A stretch of DNA of 8,389 bases, taken from NCBI GenBank assembly GCA_903925985.1, contig CAIYHK010000384.1:1-8389 (forward strand). Direction: 5' to 3'. The notes beneath the pieces are model-generated. The model did not search any database and was not told the DNA's origin. It saw only the letters and a program-made list of their open reading frames with translations. The stretch comes from an uncultured Actinomycetes bacterium. Lineage in GTDB: Bacteria; Actinomycetota; Acidimicrobiia; Acidimicrobiales; Ilumatobacteraceae. Shown here in pieces: positions 1-7,256 of the stretch; position 1 is the stretch's first letter; each line of letters starts with the position of its first letter. The translations under genes and the position numbers were made by a program.

Positions 1-476
<476 letters not shown>

Positions 477-499
477 GGTGGGCAAGGCACCTTCACACC

Positions 500-505
500 T
501 ACGAT
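500..505 (+). promoter_or_regulatory. Probable -10 box of the thioesterase gene
   Basis: TACGAT lies nine bases before the ATG at 515, and no Shine-Dalgarno intervenes, so transcription would begin at or a few bases before the start codon. It faces away from the metG -10 box, 23 bases away. Between the two boxes is a short inverted repeat, AGGTG (476-480) and CACCT (488-492). Its 5-base arms are too short to call an operator with any confidence. Confidence 0.45.
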
Positions 506-514
506 TAAGCGGTC

Positions 515-1339
515 ATGTTTGAGTTTGATCGCGCAACCAAGGTCACAAAAGTTGGTGGTGATGACACGGTTGGGCAATACGAAGCCGAGATTCTCGACGG
601 CTGGGATATCTACGGTGCAGCAAACGGTGGCTATATCGGCGCAGTGATGATGCGCGCAATGCAACTCCATGGAGAGCGCCCCGATCCGTACACCATCACG
701 GTTCATTATCTAATGCCCGTACCGCCAGGCAGGGCGAGGATTGAAGTTGAAACTGTCAAACGTGGTCGACTCACGAACTCAATGATTGCCAAGCTCAAGA
801 TCAATGATCCTTCTGGAAAGTCAGACGGACGAATTGCCATCACGGCCATGGGCGCCTTTGGCAACCTTCAGTCGATCGGTCGCGAGATTGTCAAAGGTCA
901 ACCCCCACAGATTCCACCGTATGAGTCTCTGGCTACCGATGCGAGTGGTAGTGGCCCGCAGTTGATGCAACGGCTCGCCCTACGGCTCTCCCCAGAAGAT
1001 GTTGGCTTTGTTTTGAATCAGCCCAATGGAAAAGGCACTATGCGTGCGTGGTTCGCATTTCCAGATGATCGTCCGATGGATGCGCTTTCTACGTTTATCG
1101 CTGCTGATGCAACTGCTCCTGCGGTGTTCAACTTGGTCGGCCAAGCGGGATGGGTCCCAACTATCGAACTCACTGTTCACTACCGACAAATACCAACTGG
1201 CACCAGGCTCGCAACGTCATTCTCTTCGAGGTTTGTGAAAAATGGATTAGTTGAAGAAGATGGCGAAATCTGGGACGAGCACGGCAACTTAATTGCTATC
1301 TCACGTCAGATAGCAGCGATGCCACTTGCTGATTACTGA
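515..1339 (+). CDS. Double-hotdog thioesterase family protein (TesB-like acyl-CoA thioesterase)
   Basis: Predicted soluble protein of 274 residues with two consecutive hotdog folds, the 4HBT_3/TesB-like arrangement. The first (about 15-115) carries ANGGYIGAVMMRAM (36-49) on the central helix, followed by the strand ITVHYLMPV. The second (about 165-270) carries FIAADATAPAVFN (194-206), IELTVHYR (217-224) and ISRQIA (262-267). By analogy with TesB, D198, T220 and Q265 are candidates for the catalytic Asp/Thr/Gln set; this assignment is inference. Such enzymes hydrolyse acyl-CoA to free acid and CoA, but the acyl chain cannot be read from sequence. The gene has no operon partner: it is divergent from metG and its last seven bases overlap the 3' end of the emb-like gene. 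The start rests on the first ATG and the TACGAT box nine bases upstream; there is no Shine-Dalgarno. Confidence 0.85.
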   Translation: MFEFDRATKVTKVGGDDTVGQYEAEILDGWDIYGAANGGYIGAVMMRAMQLHGERPDPYTITVHYLMPVPPGRARIEVETVKRGRLTNSMIAKLKINDPSGKSDGRIAITAMGAFGNLQSIGREIVKGQPPQIPPYESLATDASGSGPQLMQRLALRLSPEDVGFVLNQPNGKGTMRAWFAFPDDRPMDALSTFIAADATAPAVFNLVGQAGWVPTIELTVHYRQIPTGTRLATSFSSRFVKNGLVEEDGEIWDEHGNLIAISRQIAAMPLADY

Positions 1340-4110
1340 ATCAGATACGCGCAAACAAATTTGAGTTCCTCAATTTCTTTACAACCGACTTCAAGACGGG
1401 TGTATTCAAAACTCAGATAACCAAATGCCCATGTGCGTTGACCAATGATGAGGCGTACATCATTGACCAATCCACGTTCTATGTCTGGTTCCTGAACGCA
1501 CGGAGTGAACATGAGAACCGAAGGCTCGACATAGGTCTGTGCTGGATTGACATCATGCACGTAACGCAAGGTTCGTGTGTCGGGCTCGGCAAGTACCGTC
1601 GTCGCTTCCCACGCATTCGGCTCAGCTGACGTATCGAACAGCCGAATTGAAAGTTCTAGTGCTTCCGCAGGAACCTGCACCCGGTGCAATATCCACAATG
1701 GTGCGGAATCCACCGCTGGTTGGTTGAGGTCATTCGTGGGTCGTACTGAATCGTCAGGAATGAGCGGTGGTTCCAATTCAACTTCGGAGATTTCACCACT
1801 TGCATCACGGGCCACAATTTTCACGCTTGGCTGTTCGTCGTAAGTGCCGAGTGCCCAGAACACAACCTCGTCCGCGTCTGTGACCGACTGCCAAGGTGTA
1901 GCCACACGGCCAACGAAATCGGGATTATTCGGATCCGCGGATGTGTATGTGTTGAGCTCACCGACCGGAGTGGTGTCTACTCCACGCAGTTTGGCGGGCG
2001 GGAATGCCGGGTTAGGTACTTGTGTTTCAGAACTTGGCAACGGATTTCCAGGAGTTGTCGCATCAAAATGCTCCATCACGCCACACTCATTTGCATGGTT
2101 GATGCTGCGCAGATTTTGGTAGACCATGCTCCAATGAGTGTCGTTCACGTCAGCCAAACGTGGAACCCAACTTGATCCGATAACGATCGCGGTTGACAGC
2201 ATTACCGAGCAAAGAGCTAACCGACCACCGACTGACTTTATGTCTTTTGATTCCCAGCGCTTCATGCGTAAGAGAAGAGGAATCAAAGCCACTACTGCGA
2301 GAGGGATCAAAACCCAACCGCTCTTGAAGTCGGCGTCGATATTGGTATCGCGTGTGATCGCGATACCTGCCGTGATTGACGCAACTAAGGCGAGAAGTTG
2401 AATCCTGTTCTTGAATTTAGGTGTGTCGTAGTCATTGAGTATGTCGATTGCAACTAGGGCTGCAAGCACACATGCCACTGGCGCGAGCACCGTTAGATGC
2501 CAGATCCATTTGCTTGCATTGATAACCGTGGATGTAAGTGCGAGTATCACAACCAACCGCAGCAACTTCATTGAAGGAGCTTCGGTTGCACGCCGCCGCA
2601 ACCCAACGGCAAAGAGTGCGAGGAAACCAAGTACTGCAAATGCGCGGATGTTTGGTGAATTGTTGAGCCCTGCGAGCCAATGCTCGATGCTCAACGCTGA
2701 CTTTTGATATGCGCGGGCATCAGAAAAATCTCCAGCGGAGCGAAACAGATCGCTCACTCGGTTGTCAAGAATCAATGATGTGAATGCAGTGCCAACAATT
2801 GCGACTGTGTTTGCTGCATGGAGTGACCATGGCACCCGTTGGCCGGCACGATGGTGCTCAACCAGCGCAACAGTCGCCACGACCGATAGTGACACAACAA
2901 CCCATCCCGTTTGGTGAGCTATTACGCCAAGTGCACCAACTGCCAAGACCGTTGCAAAGGCTGACGGTGAGCCACTCTTGAACACTTGCATTACAGCAGC
3001 AAGACCAATGGACCACAAGAGCACGATTATTGGTTCGTACCGAAGGGTCATCATCGGCACGGCAACCCACGGAAGGTAAACAACTGCAGCAAAGTAGATC
3101 GGGAGTTTTGAATTGCAGTTCGCGGCAATCGGCTGCAAAACCCACCGCTTTAGGATCAACCAAGACGCGATCGCTGCGATTGCGGACGCTGAACGCATAA
3201 GCAGAACATTCTCTGCTGTATCAAGCCATAACTGACTTAGTGCGGTCAGCCAATGGCCCTGTGGCATTGCGGGCCACGCATTGTGGAAGTAGTTAGTTAC
3301 ATATCCAAGTGCGCTGAACTTGCGCCCCATCGTTGTCAGCCAGCCATCATCGATTACGGGTGGGGCAATAACCATCGCGCAGATGGTCGTGAAAGCAACC
3401 AAGGCCGTTGCAGGCCATGTTCGACTGGTCGGCACAGCCGGTGGGCCGATTGCAAAGTTGTACGCGTGCTCTCTGCGAAGGCTACGAGTCAGCGCCAGCA
3501 GAAGCATTAGTAGTCCAACGGCCACAAAGAAGGCGACCATTTGCGCACGTTCAGGCTGTGTCTCAGCGGTTTGAATTTCTAGCGTCAGGCGAGCGTCAAG
3601 TAGACGCAGTGAATCGGCGGCGTGTATCCCAGTAATTCTTGGGGCGGCGTACAACGAGTCACCACGATCGATGGCGATGACTTGCGCTAGATCTCCGACC
3701 CGGAAAGTTGCTTCACTTGTCTTGTCATTGAATAAAAGTTCGACGTCACACTCATCATCAGTTAAGAGGCGGTCAGCAATTGTTTCACCCTCAAATTCAA
3801 GATGCAGCGTGTCGATTTTTTGCACTAACCGAAATGACTGAACTACTCCTGGCGCTGCAGACAATGAAAGCAACGTTTGTGAGCTTTGCGCGACTTCAGG
3901 GCACTGCATGGTGAATCGCAACGAGTGAACGGGGGAGTCTGCGAGTGGAAGCGGCGTATCGAGTGGATCAGTCACCGCCTTCCATTCGTGTTTCCAAATC
4001 TGTTTGGATGGCTGGTTACCGAATGAGATCGCACCAGCTGCCACGATGCCAGCAACAAGCAGCCAAGCTCCGTGCCTTGTTATCAGCGTTTTGAAACGCT
4101 TGACCCCCAT
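1333..4110 (-). CDS. EmbA/B/C-like arabinosyltransferase (GT-C membrane glycosyltransferase)
   Basis: Membrane glycosyltransferase of 925 residues, a little shorter than the roughly 1050-1100 of mycobacterial Emb proteins. Order of parts: membrane anchor (about 13-30); periplasmic beta-rich domain (30-190); a bundle of about a dozen or more membrane segments (190-648); C-terminal soluble carbohydrate-binding-like domain (650-925). Emb landmarks are present in order: DDGWLTTMG with D254/D255 (GT-C catalytic Asp region), GYVTNYFHN (269-277), LRYEP (356-360, usually LRPEP), HQTG (399-402), SKWIWHL (533-539, for TKWTHHF), NECGV (674-678), ATPW (737-740) and FTPCV (868-872). C676 and C871 could form the disulfide of the C-terminal domain. 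Emb enzymes move arabinose from decaprenyl-phosphoryl-arabinose onto cell-wall arabinan on the outer face of the membrane; the donor and acceptor here are inferred only. The gene lies 45 bases behind the HAD gene and has its own likely -10 box, so it may be transcribed separately. The first ATG is used; no Shine-Dalgarno is visible. Confidence 0.82.
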   Translation of the reverse strand: MGVKRFKTLITRHGAWLLVAGIVAAGAISFGNQPSKQIWKHEWKAVTDPLDTPLPLADSPVHSLRFTMQCPEVAQSSQTLLSLSAAPGVVQSFRLVQKIDTLHLEFEGETIADRLLTDDECDVELLFNDKTSEATFRVGDLAQVIAIDRGDSLYAAPRITGIHAADSLRLLDARLTLEIQTAETQPERAQMVAFFVAVGLLMLLLALTRSLRREHAYNFAIGPPAVPTSRTWPATALVAFTTICAMVIAPPVIDDGWLTTMGRKFSALGYVTNYFHNAWPAMPQGHWLTALSQLWLDTAENVLLMRSASAIAAIASWLILKRWVLQPIAANCNSKLPIYFAAVVYLPWVAVPMMTLRYEPIIVLLWSIGLAAVMQVFKSGSPSAFATVLAVGALGVIAHQTGWVVVSLSVVATVALVEHHRAGQRVPWSLHAANTVAIVGTAFTSLILDNRVSDLFRSAGDFSDARAYQKSALSIEHWLAGLNNSPNIRAFAVLGFLALFAVGLRRRATEAPSMKLLRLVVILALTSTVINASKWIWHLTVLAPVACVLAALVAIDILNDYDTPKFKNRIQLLALVASITAGIAITRDTNIDADFKSGWVLIPLAVVALIPLLLRMKRWESKDIKSVGGRLALCSVMLSTAIVIGSSWVPRLADVNDTHWSMVYQNLRSINHANECGVMEHFDATTPGNPLPSSETQVPNPAFPPAKLRGVDTTPVGELNTYTSADPNNPDFVGRVATPWQSVTDADEVVFWALGTYDEQPSVKIVARDASGEISEVELEPPLIPDDSVRPTNDLNQPAVDSAPLWILHRVQVPAEALELSIRLFDTSAEPNAWEATTVLAEPDTRTLRYVHDVNPAQTYVEPSVLMFTPCVQEPDIERGLVNDVRLIIGQRTWAFGYLSFEYTRLEVGCKEIEELKFVCAYLIQ

Positions 4111-4116
4111 GAGGCA

Positions 4117-4122
4117 ATCGTA
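4117..4122 (-). promoter_or_regulatory. Probable -10 box of the emb-like gene (leaderless)
   Basis: On the minus strand TACGAT is followed by TGCCTC and then ATG, a 6-base spacing identical to that at metG. It lies inside the 45-base gap after the HAD gene, so emb probably has its own start site even if it also receives read-through from the ychF operon. No convincing -35 box or Shine-Dalgarno was found. Confidence 0.5.
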
Positions 4123-4155
4123 ATGCTGCCGTGGAGGTTGGAAGTCTCTGTCGTG

Positions 4156-4854
4156 TCAGCGAAGTTGGGTTTGCAACAAATGTAGGAGTTCTTCGGGTTT
4201 GTGAACGATGTGAGTTGCACCTGCGGCGGTGAACTCGTCATGAGAGCCATAACCCCACATGACCCCAATTGATGAAACACCTTCTTCAGTCGCGGCATCG
4301 ATGTCGTGGTGGCGATCACCGATCATCCACGAGTTTGAATGTTTGGGACGCAAACTGTGTGAGGCATCAAACAATTCACAAGCTTTTGCCAAAAGGACTG
4401 CCTTGCGTACGTTTTCATCCATCGGAGCACCAACAATTACGTCGAAGTGATCAATAACGCCCGTGGTTTCAAGAACTATTCGGGCCTGGGGTTCGGGTTT
4501 CGAAGTGACAATCGCCAAAGGCCAATCTTCCTTGGCCGCTTGCAGCATGGCCGCGATGCCGGGCATTAACGGTGTCTCTTGGATGATGCCATCGGCATAA
4601 ATCTTGCGGTATTCACGAATGAACTCTGGGACATCAAGATGGTGTGCATCTCGCGCACCTAGCAACTGGGGCACGGTCACTTGGAATGGTGGCCCAACAA
4701 TCCACGAAAGCTCATCAGTGGTCACATGCGGAAGGCCATAGATATCAAAGGTTGCATTGAGACCCTTTTCAATGCCGGACTTGGAATCAATGAGAGCGCC
4801 GTCAAGGTCGAAAAACAGTACTGAGTGGTGCGACCACATGCGGGGCTTGTTCAC
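4156..4854 (-). CDS. HAD-superfamily hydrolase, phosphoglycolate phosphatase-like
   Basis: Cytoplasmic phosphatase of 232 residues from the HAD family, subfamily I with an alpha-helical cap, resembling Gph/PpaX. Motif I is FFDLDGALIDS, with nucleophile D16 and acid/base D18. The Thr that normally follows Gly is Ala here (A20). Motif II is VTSKP (S118), motif III is K151, and motif IV is GDRHHD (D180, D184). The cap spans about residues 24-90. The substrate cannot be told from sequence; phosphoglycolate, pyrophosphate or another small phosphoester are all possible. The GTG start overlaps the rsmI stop by four bases (GTGA), which suggests translational coupling. An ATG five codons downstream (Met6) is a possible alternative that would still keep motif I intact. 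It is the last tightly coupled gene of the ychF operon. Confidence 0.88.
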   Translation of the reverse strand: MNKPRMWSHHSVLFFDLDGALIDSKSGIEKGLNATFDIYGLPHVTTDELSWIVGPPFQVTVPQLLGARDAHHLDVPEFIREYRKIYADGIIQETPLMPGIAAMLQAAKEDWPLAIVTSKPEPQARIVLETTGVIDHFDVIVGAPMDENVRKAVLLAKACELFDASHSLRPKHSNSWMIGDRHHDIDAATEEGVSSIGVMWGYGSHDEFTAAGATHIVHKPEELLHLLQTQLR

Positions 4855-5687
4855 AGCTGACCCCGTAGACGCAACGCACGCTCATACAGATCACGCTTAG
4901 GGAGTTGAAACATGTCCGCAACATCATTGGCTGCATCTTTGACACTGCGACCGTCAACGAGTGCGCTCTTTAGCGCTGAGTCAATCAGGCCCTCTGTTAC
5001 TGCGGGTCGTGGTGGAGCGGATTCAATGAGAATCACGTACTCTCCAATCGGCTCCGCGTTGGAGATGTGTTCAATGGCATCGCTGATGCTTCCACGCCAG
5101 ATCTCCTCATGGATTTTGGTCAACTCGCGCGCAAGTACAACCCGTCGCTCGCCCCCCAGATTTTGTTGTAATTCGTTCAACGTTTTCACAATGCGGTGCG
5201 GTGCTTCGTAGACAACTGTCGTAACAGGAACGGACTTCAAAAAGGCCAGTCGGTCAGTGCGTTCTTTTCCATCTCGGGGGAGAAATCCTTCGAAGAAGAA
5301 TCGACGTGTATCCAGCCCACCTACTGACAGAGTAGAAATCGCTGCAGAGGCACCTGGAATTGGCACCACTTGGTGTCCAGCTTCAATCACCGCTTGCACT
5401 AACAACGAACCCGGGTCACTGATCCCTGGCGTGCCTGCATCGCTGACTAGTGCAACATCATCGCCATTGTTCAGGGCGTCAACAATCTGATTTGTGGCGT
5501 CATATTCGGTGTGTTCGTTAACCACGACATAGCGGAAGTCTTTGGCACCGATGTGACGAAGCAAGTTTCCGGTGCGCCGAGTGTCTTCACAGGCGATCAC
5601 ATCAACTTTGCTTAATGTCTCAGTTGCCCGCAGTGTTAGATCTCCGAGGTTGCCGATCGGCGTGGCGACCACATACAGACTCCCCAT
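4851..5687 (-). CDS. rsmI: 16S rRNA (cytidine1402-2'-O)-methyltransferase
   Basis: RsmI uses S-adenosylmethionine to methylate the 2'-O of C1402 in the decoding centre of 16S rRNA. At 278 residues it is close to family length. Tetrapyrrole-methylase-fold signatures are all present: ATPIGNLGD (8-16), EDTR (34-37), SDAGTPGISDPG (82-93), PGASA (111-115), EGFLPR (133-138), YEAPHR (160-165) and ARELTKIHEE (186-195), followed by the small C-terminal helical domain that RsmI proteins carry. The ATG shares one base with the stop of the upstream DUF192 gene (TGATG), and its own stop overlaps the next gene by four bases. No separate ribosome binding site is visible, so it is probably translated by coupling. 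Location near metG fits actinobacterial gene order. I see no missing key residue. Confidence 0.97.
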   Translation of the reverse strand: MGSLYVVATPIGNLGDLTLRATETLSKVDVIACEDTRRTGNLLRHIGAKDFRYVVVNEHTEYDATNQIVDALNNGDDVALVSDAGTPGISDPGSLLVQAVIEAGHQVVPIPGASAAISTLSVGGLDTRRFFFEGFLPRDGKERTDRLAFLKSVPVTTVVYEAPHRIVKTLNELQQNLGGERRVVLARELTKIHEEIWRGSISDAIEHISNAEPIGEYVILIESAPPRPAVTEGLIDSALKSALVDGRSVKDAANDVADMFQLPKRDLYERALRLRGQL

Positions 5688-6079
5688 CAGATCGCCGCAC
5701 TTGGTACGTGATTAACGGTGATTTTCATACCTTTACGGAGACCGTGGCGGAACATCATGCCAGCGTAACTTTCCAGCACCACCCGAGCCGACAGAACCGG
5801 AAGAGTGATTTTGTTAGGTGTCACAGTTTCGATTGCGACGATCACACCCGAAGCGTCCATATGTGCCACGTCAATCGGAAATTGCATACCCAACGTGTGT
5901 ATCCACCGAGTATTCGGCAAAACGAGGATCGAACCGAAGTTGTCCAATCCGAGCAATCCGCGACGGCGTAACGATCGCGTGTGTGCAATAGATGCGGGAA
6001 GAACACCAAACGCAGTCGTTATGGCACCCGAACGCCACTGATGATCAGACGTTGAAACGGATCTCCATCGTGTCACCAT
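5687..6079 (-). CDS. DUF192 family protein
   Basis: Small protein of 130 residues with the DUF192 core, whose biochemical role is not known. Signature segments are GLLGLDNFGSILVLP (41-55), the invariant-type HTLGMQFPIDV (61-71), then VVAIETVTPN and VLESYAG (101-107) with the closing GLRKGMKITV. Many relatives are exported; this one shows no signal peptide, no membrane segment and no cysteine, so a cytoplasmic location is likely. The start is chosen at the ATG at 6079 because GAGGT (6085-6089) lies five bases ahead of it; a TTG one codon earlier and a GTG one codon later are alternatives. No other start codon occurs before the core motif, so a real overlap of about 35 bases with the end of ychF is hard to avoid. 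Its stop touches the rsmI start. Confidence 0.85.
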   Translation of the reverse strand: MVTRWRSVSTSDHQWRSGAITTAFGVLPASIAHTRSLRRRGLLGLDNFGSILVLPNTRWIHTLGMQFPIDVAHMDASGVIVAIETVTPNKITLPVLSARVVLESYAGMMFRHGLRKGMKITVNHVPSAAI

Positions 6080-7145
6080 CAACTACCTCGTAGTCCTTGC
6101 CTTCGGCGCGAATCTTGCCGAGCTCTTTGGCCTTTTGCCATGAGCCGATCTCCAAGAGTTCATCCCAGTGAATGACTTCAGCGCGAATAAACCCACGCTG
6201 AAGATCGGAGTGGATCTTGCCAGCGCACTCCGGGGCCTTGGCTCCGGCGTTGAAGGTCCACGCGCGCGTTTCTTTCTCTCCGGTTGTGAAGAATGTGCGC
6301 AGTCCAAGCAGGTGGTAGGCAGTGCGCACCATTCGTGTGAGCGCACCATCACCGAGCCCGAGGCCTTCGAGCATCTCGCGGCGCTCATCAGGATTTTCAA
6401 TTGATGCAGCTTCGGCTTCGAGTTGAACGCACATGCCAAGGACCTGCACATCGTCATCGTTGGTGGCGCCATGCTGCGCAAACTCTGCCCTGACCCGGGC
6501 TTCGACTTCTGGAATTTTGTCTAGGTCGTTCTCGCCCACGTTTACAACCGCAAGCACGCGGCGGTTGGTGAGGAGAAACTGTGGCGCAAGCCCTTCGCGC
6601 TCTTCGGGCTTTAAGCCAGCGCGATAAAGCGGTGTGCCTTCAGCCAATAGTGCGTGCGCTTTGGCTAGTAGTGCAGCCTCCTCGGCAAGGCTCTTGTCAG
6701 ACTTCGCGGCTTTTTGTGCGCGTGCAAGTCGTGATTCAACAGTTTCGAGGTCGGCTAATGCGAGTTCGAGTTCAACAACGCGCAGATGCTCAAGTGGATC
6801 GGAGGGGCCGGGTACGTCATCGTCTTCGAATGCCCGAAGGACGTAAACGATCGCATCGACTTCACGGATGTTGGCAAGAAATTTGTTGCCGAGGCCTTCA
6901 CCTTTGCTGGCGCCCTCGACCAACCCACCGATGTCCACCACTTGGACCGAAGCGTGAATTGTCGACTTGGTTCTTGACATCAATGCGAGCGCGTCCAAAC
7001 GCGAATCGGGGACCTTGGATACCCCGATGTTTGGGTCCTTGGTGGCAAACGCGTAAGGGGCAGCGAGCGCCCCACCCCCGGTTAGTGCGTTGTATAGAGA
7101 AGACTTACCCGCATTGGGGAGCCCGACGAGGCCGAAACGTTCCAT
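6045..7145 (-). CDS. ychF: Ribosome-binding NTPase YchF (Obg-family, OLA1-like)
   Basis: Cytoplasmic Obg-family P-loop NTPase of 366 residues (E. coli YchF has 363) that associates with ribosomes; its homologues prefer ATP. Visible parts: G1 loop GLPNAGKSS (8-16, usually NVGKST), G3 [20 protein letters not shown] (71-90), a coiled-coil region (about 120-170), G4-like NVGE (202-205), and a C-terminal TGS domain (about 280-366) with [20 protein letters not shown] and GFIRAEVI. The stretch after FEDDD (106-110) is shorter than in E. coli and has PGPSDP in place of the segment containing the histidine implicated in ATP hydrolysis. It is the first gene of the ychF-DUF192-rsmI-HAD unit. The start is the ATG at 7145 with a TAGCCT box eleven bases upstream and no Shine-Dalgarno, which implies a very short leader. 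Confidence 0.96.
   Translation of the reverse strand: MERFGLVGLPNAGKSSLYNALTGGGALAAPYAFATKDPNIGVSKVPDSRLDALALMSRTKSTIHASVQVVDIGGLVEGASKGEGLGNKFLANIREVDAIVYVLRAFEDDDVPGPSDPLEHLRVVELELALADLETVESRLARAQKAAKSDKSLAEEAALLAKAHALLAEGTPLYRAGLKPEEREGLAPQFLLTNRRVLAVVNVGENDLDKIPEVEARVRAEFAQHGATNDDDVQVLGMCVQLEAEAASIENPDERREMLEGLGLGDGALTRMVRTAYHLLGLRTFFTTGEKETRAWTFNAGAKAPECAGKIHSDLQRGFIRAEVIHWDELLEIGSWQKAKELGKIRAEGKDYEVVDGDTMEIRFNV
6085..6089 (-). promoter_or_regulatory. Ribosome binding site of the DUF192 gene, inside ychF
   Basis: GAGGT on the minus strand lies five bases before the ATG at 6079 and within the last codons of ychF. It is the best Shine-Dalgarno match in this operon and decides between the TTG, ATG and GTG starts that stand side by side here. 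Confidence 0.55.
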
Positions 7146-7156
7146 AAGAGGGCTTC

Positions 7157-7162
7157 AGGCTA
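7157..7162 (-). promoter_or_regulatory. Candidate -10 box of the ychF operon
   Basis: Minus-strand TAGCCT ends eleven bases before the ychF ATG, so the leader would be only a few bases. The same hexamer occurs in the opposite orientation on the plus strand at 7181-7186, where it could serve sufB. No clear -35 element accompanies either copy. Confidence 0.35.
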
Positions 7163-7191
7163 GTTGGAAAGCCCCAGAAGTAGCCTTTCTG

Positions 7192-7225
7192 TGGGATTCC
7201 CACTATCGTCATAGTGCAAATCCCA
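7192..7225. repeat. 34-base inverted repeat upstream of sufB (possible operator or leader hairpin)
   Basis: The left arm TGGGATTCCCACTAT (7192-7206) and right arm ATAGTGCAAATCCCA (7211-7225) are reverse complements at 13 of 15 positions, with a 4-base centre CGTC. The only mismatches are two adjacent bases inside each arm (CC against TG), giving a symmetric 7+6 base architecture. It lies 31 bases before the sufB ATG in a 111-base divergent intergenic region. If the sufB -10 is CATAGT (7210-7215) or TATCGT (7204-7209), the repeat covers the promoter and would suit a dimeric repressor. If the -10 is TAGCCT (7181-7186), the whole repeat is transcribed as a leader stem-loop. suf operons are commonly controlled by Fe-S sensing regulators such as SufR or IscR-type proteins, but I cannot match this sequence to a known box. 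Confidence 0.7.
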
Positions 7226-7247
7226 ACCCCTTGGAACAAGCCCGTTT

Positions 7248-7251
7248 GGAG
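7248..7251 (+). promoter_or_regulatory. Ribosome binding site of sufB
   Basis: GGAG lies five bases before the ATG at 7257. This is a normal Shine-Dalgarno arrangement and contrasts with metG, the thioesterase, emb and ychF, which lack one. It implies that sufB mRNA has a true 5' leader. Confidence 0.6.
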
Positions 7252-7256
7252 CCCGA

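Noticed and set aside
4111..4155. Possible terminator between the HAD gene and emb
   Set aside because: No stem of useful length and no T-run was found in these 45 bases; a promoter for emb is the better reading.
6581..7147. Open frame of 188 codons on the plus strand opposite ychF
   Set aside because: It is fully antisense to a clear ychF and its translation is rich in Arg, Pro and Trp with no recognisable domain; it is a shadow of the coding bias.
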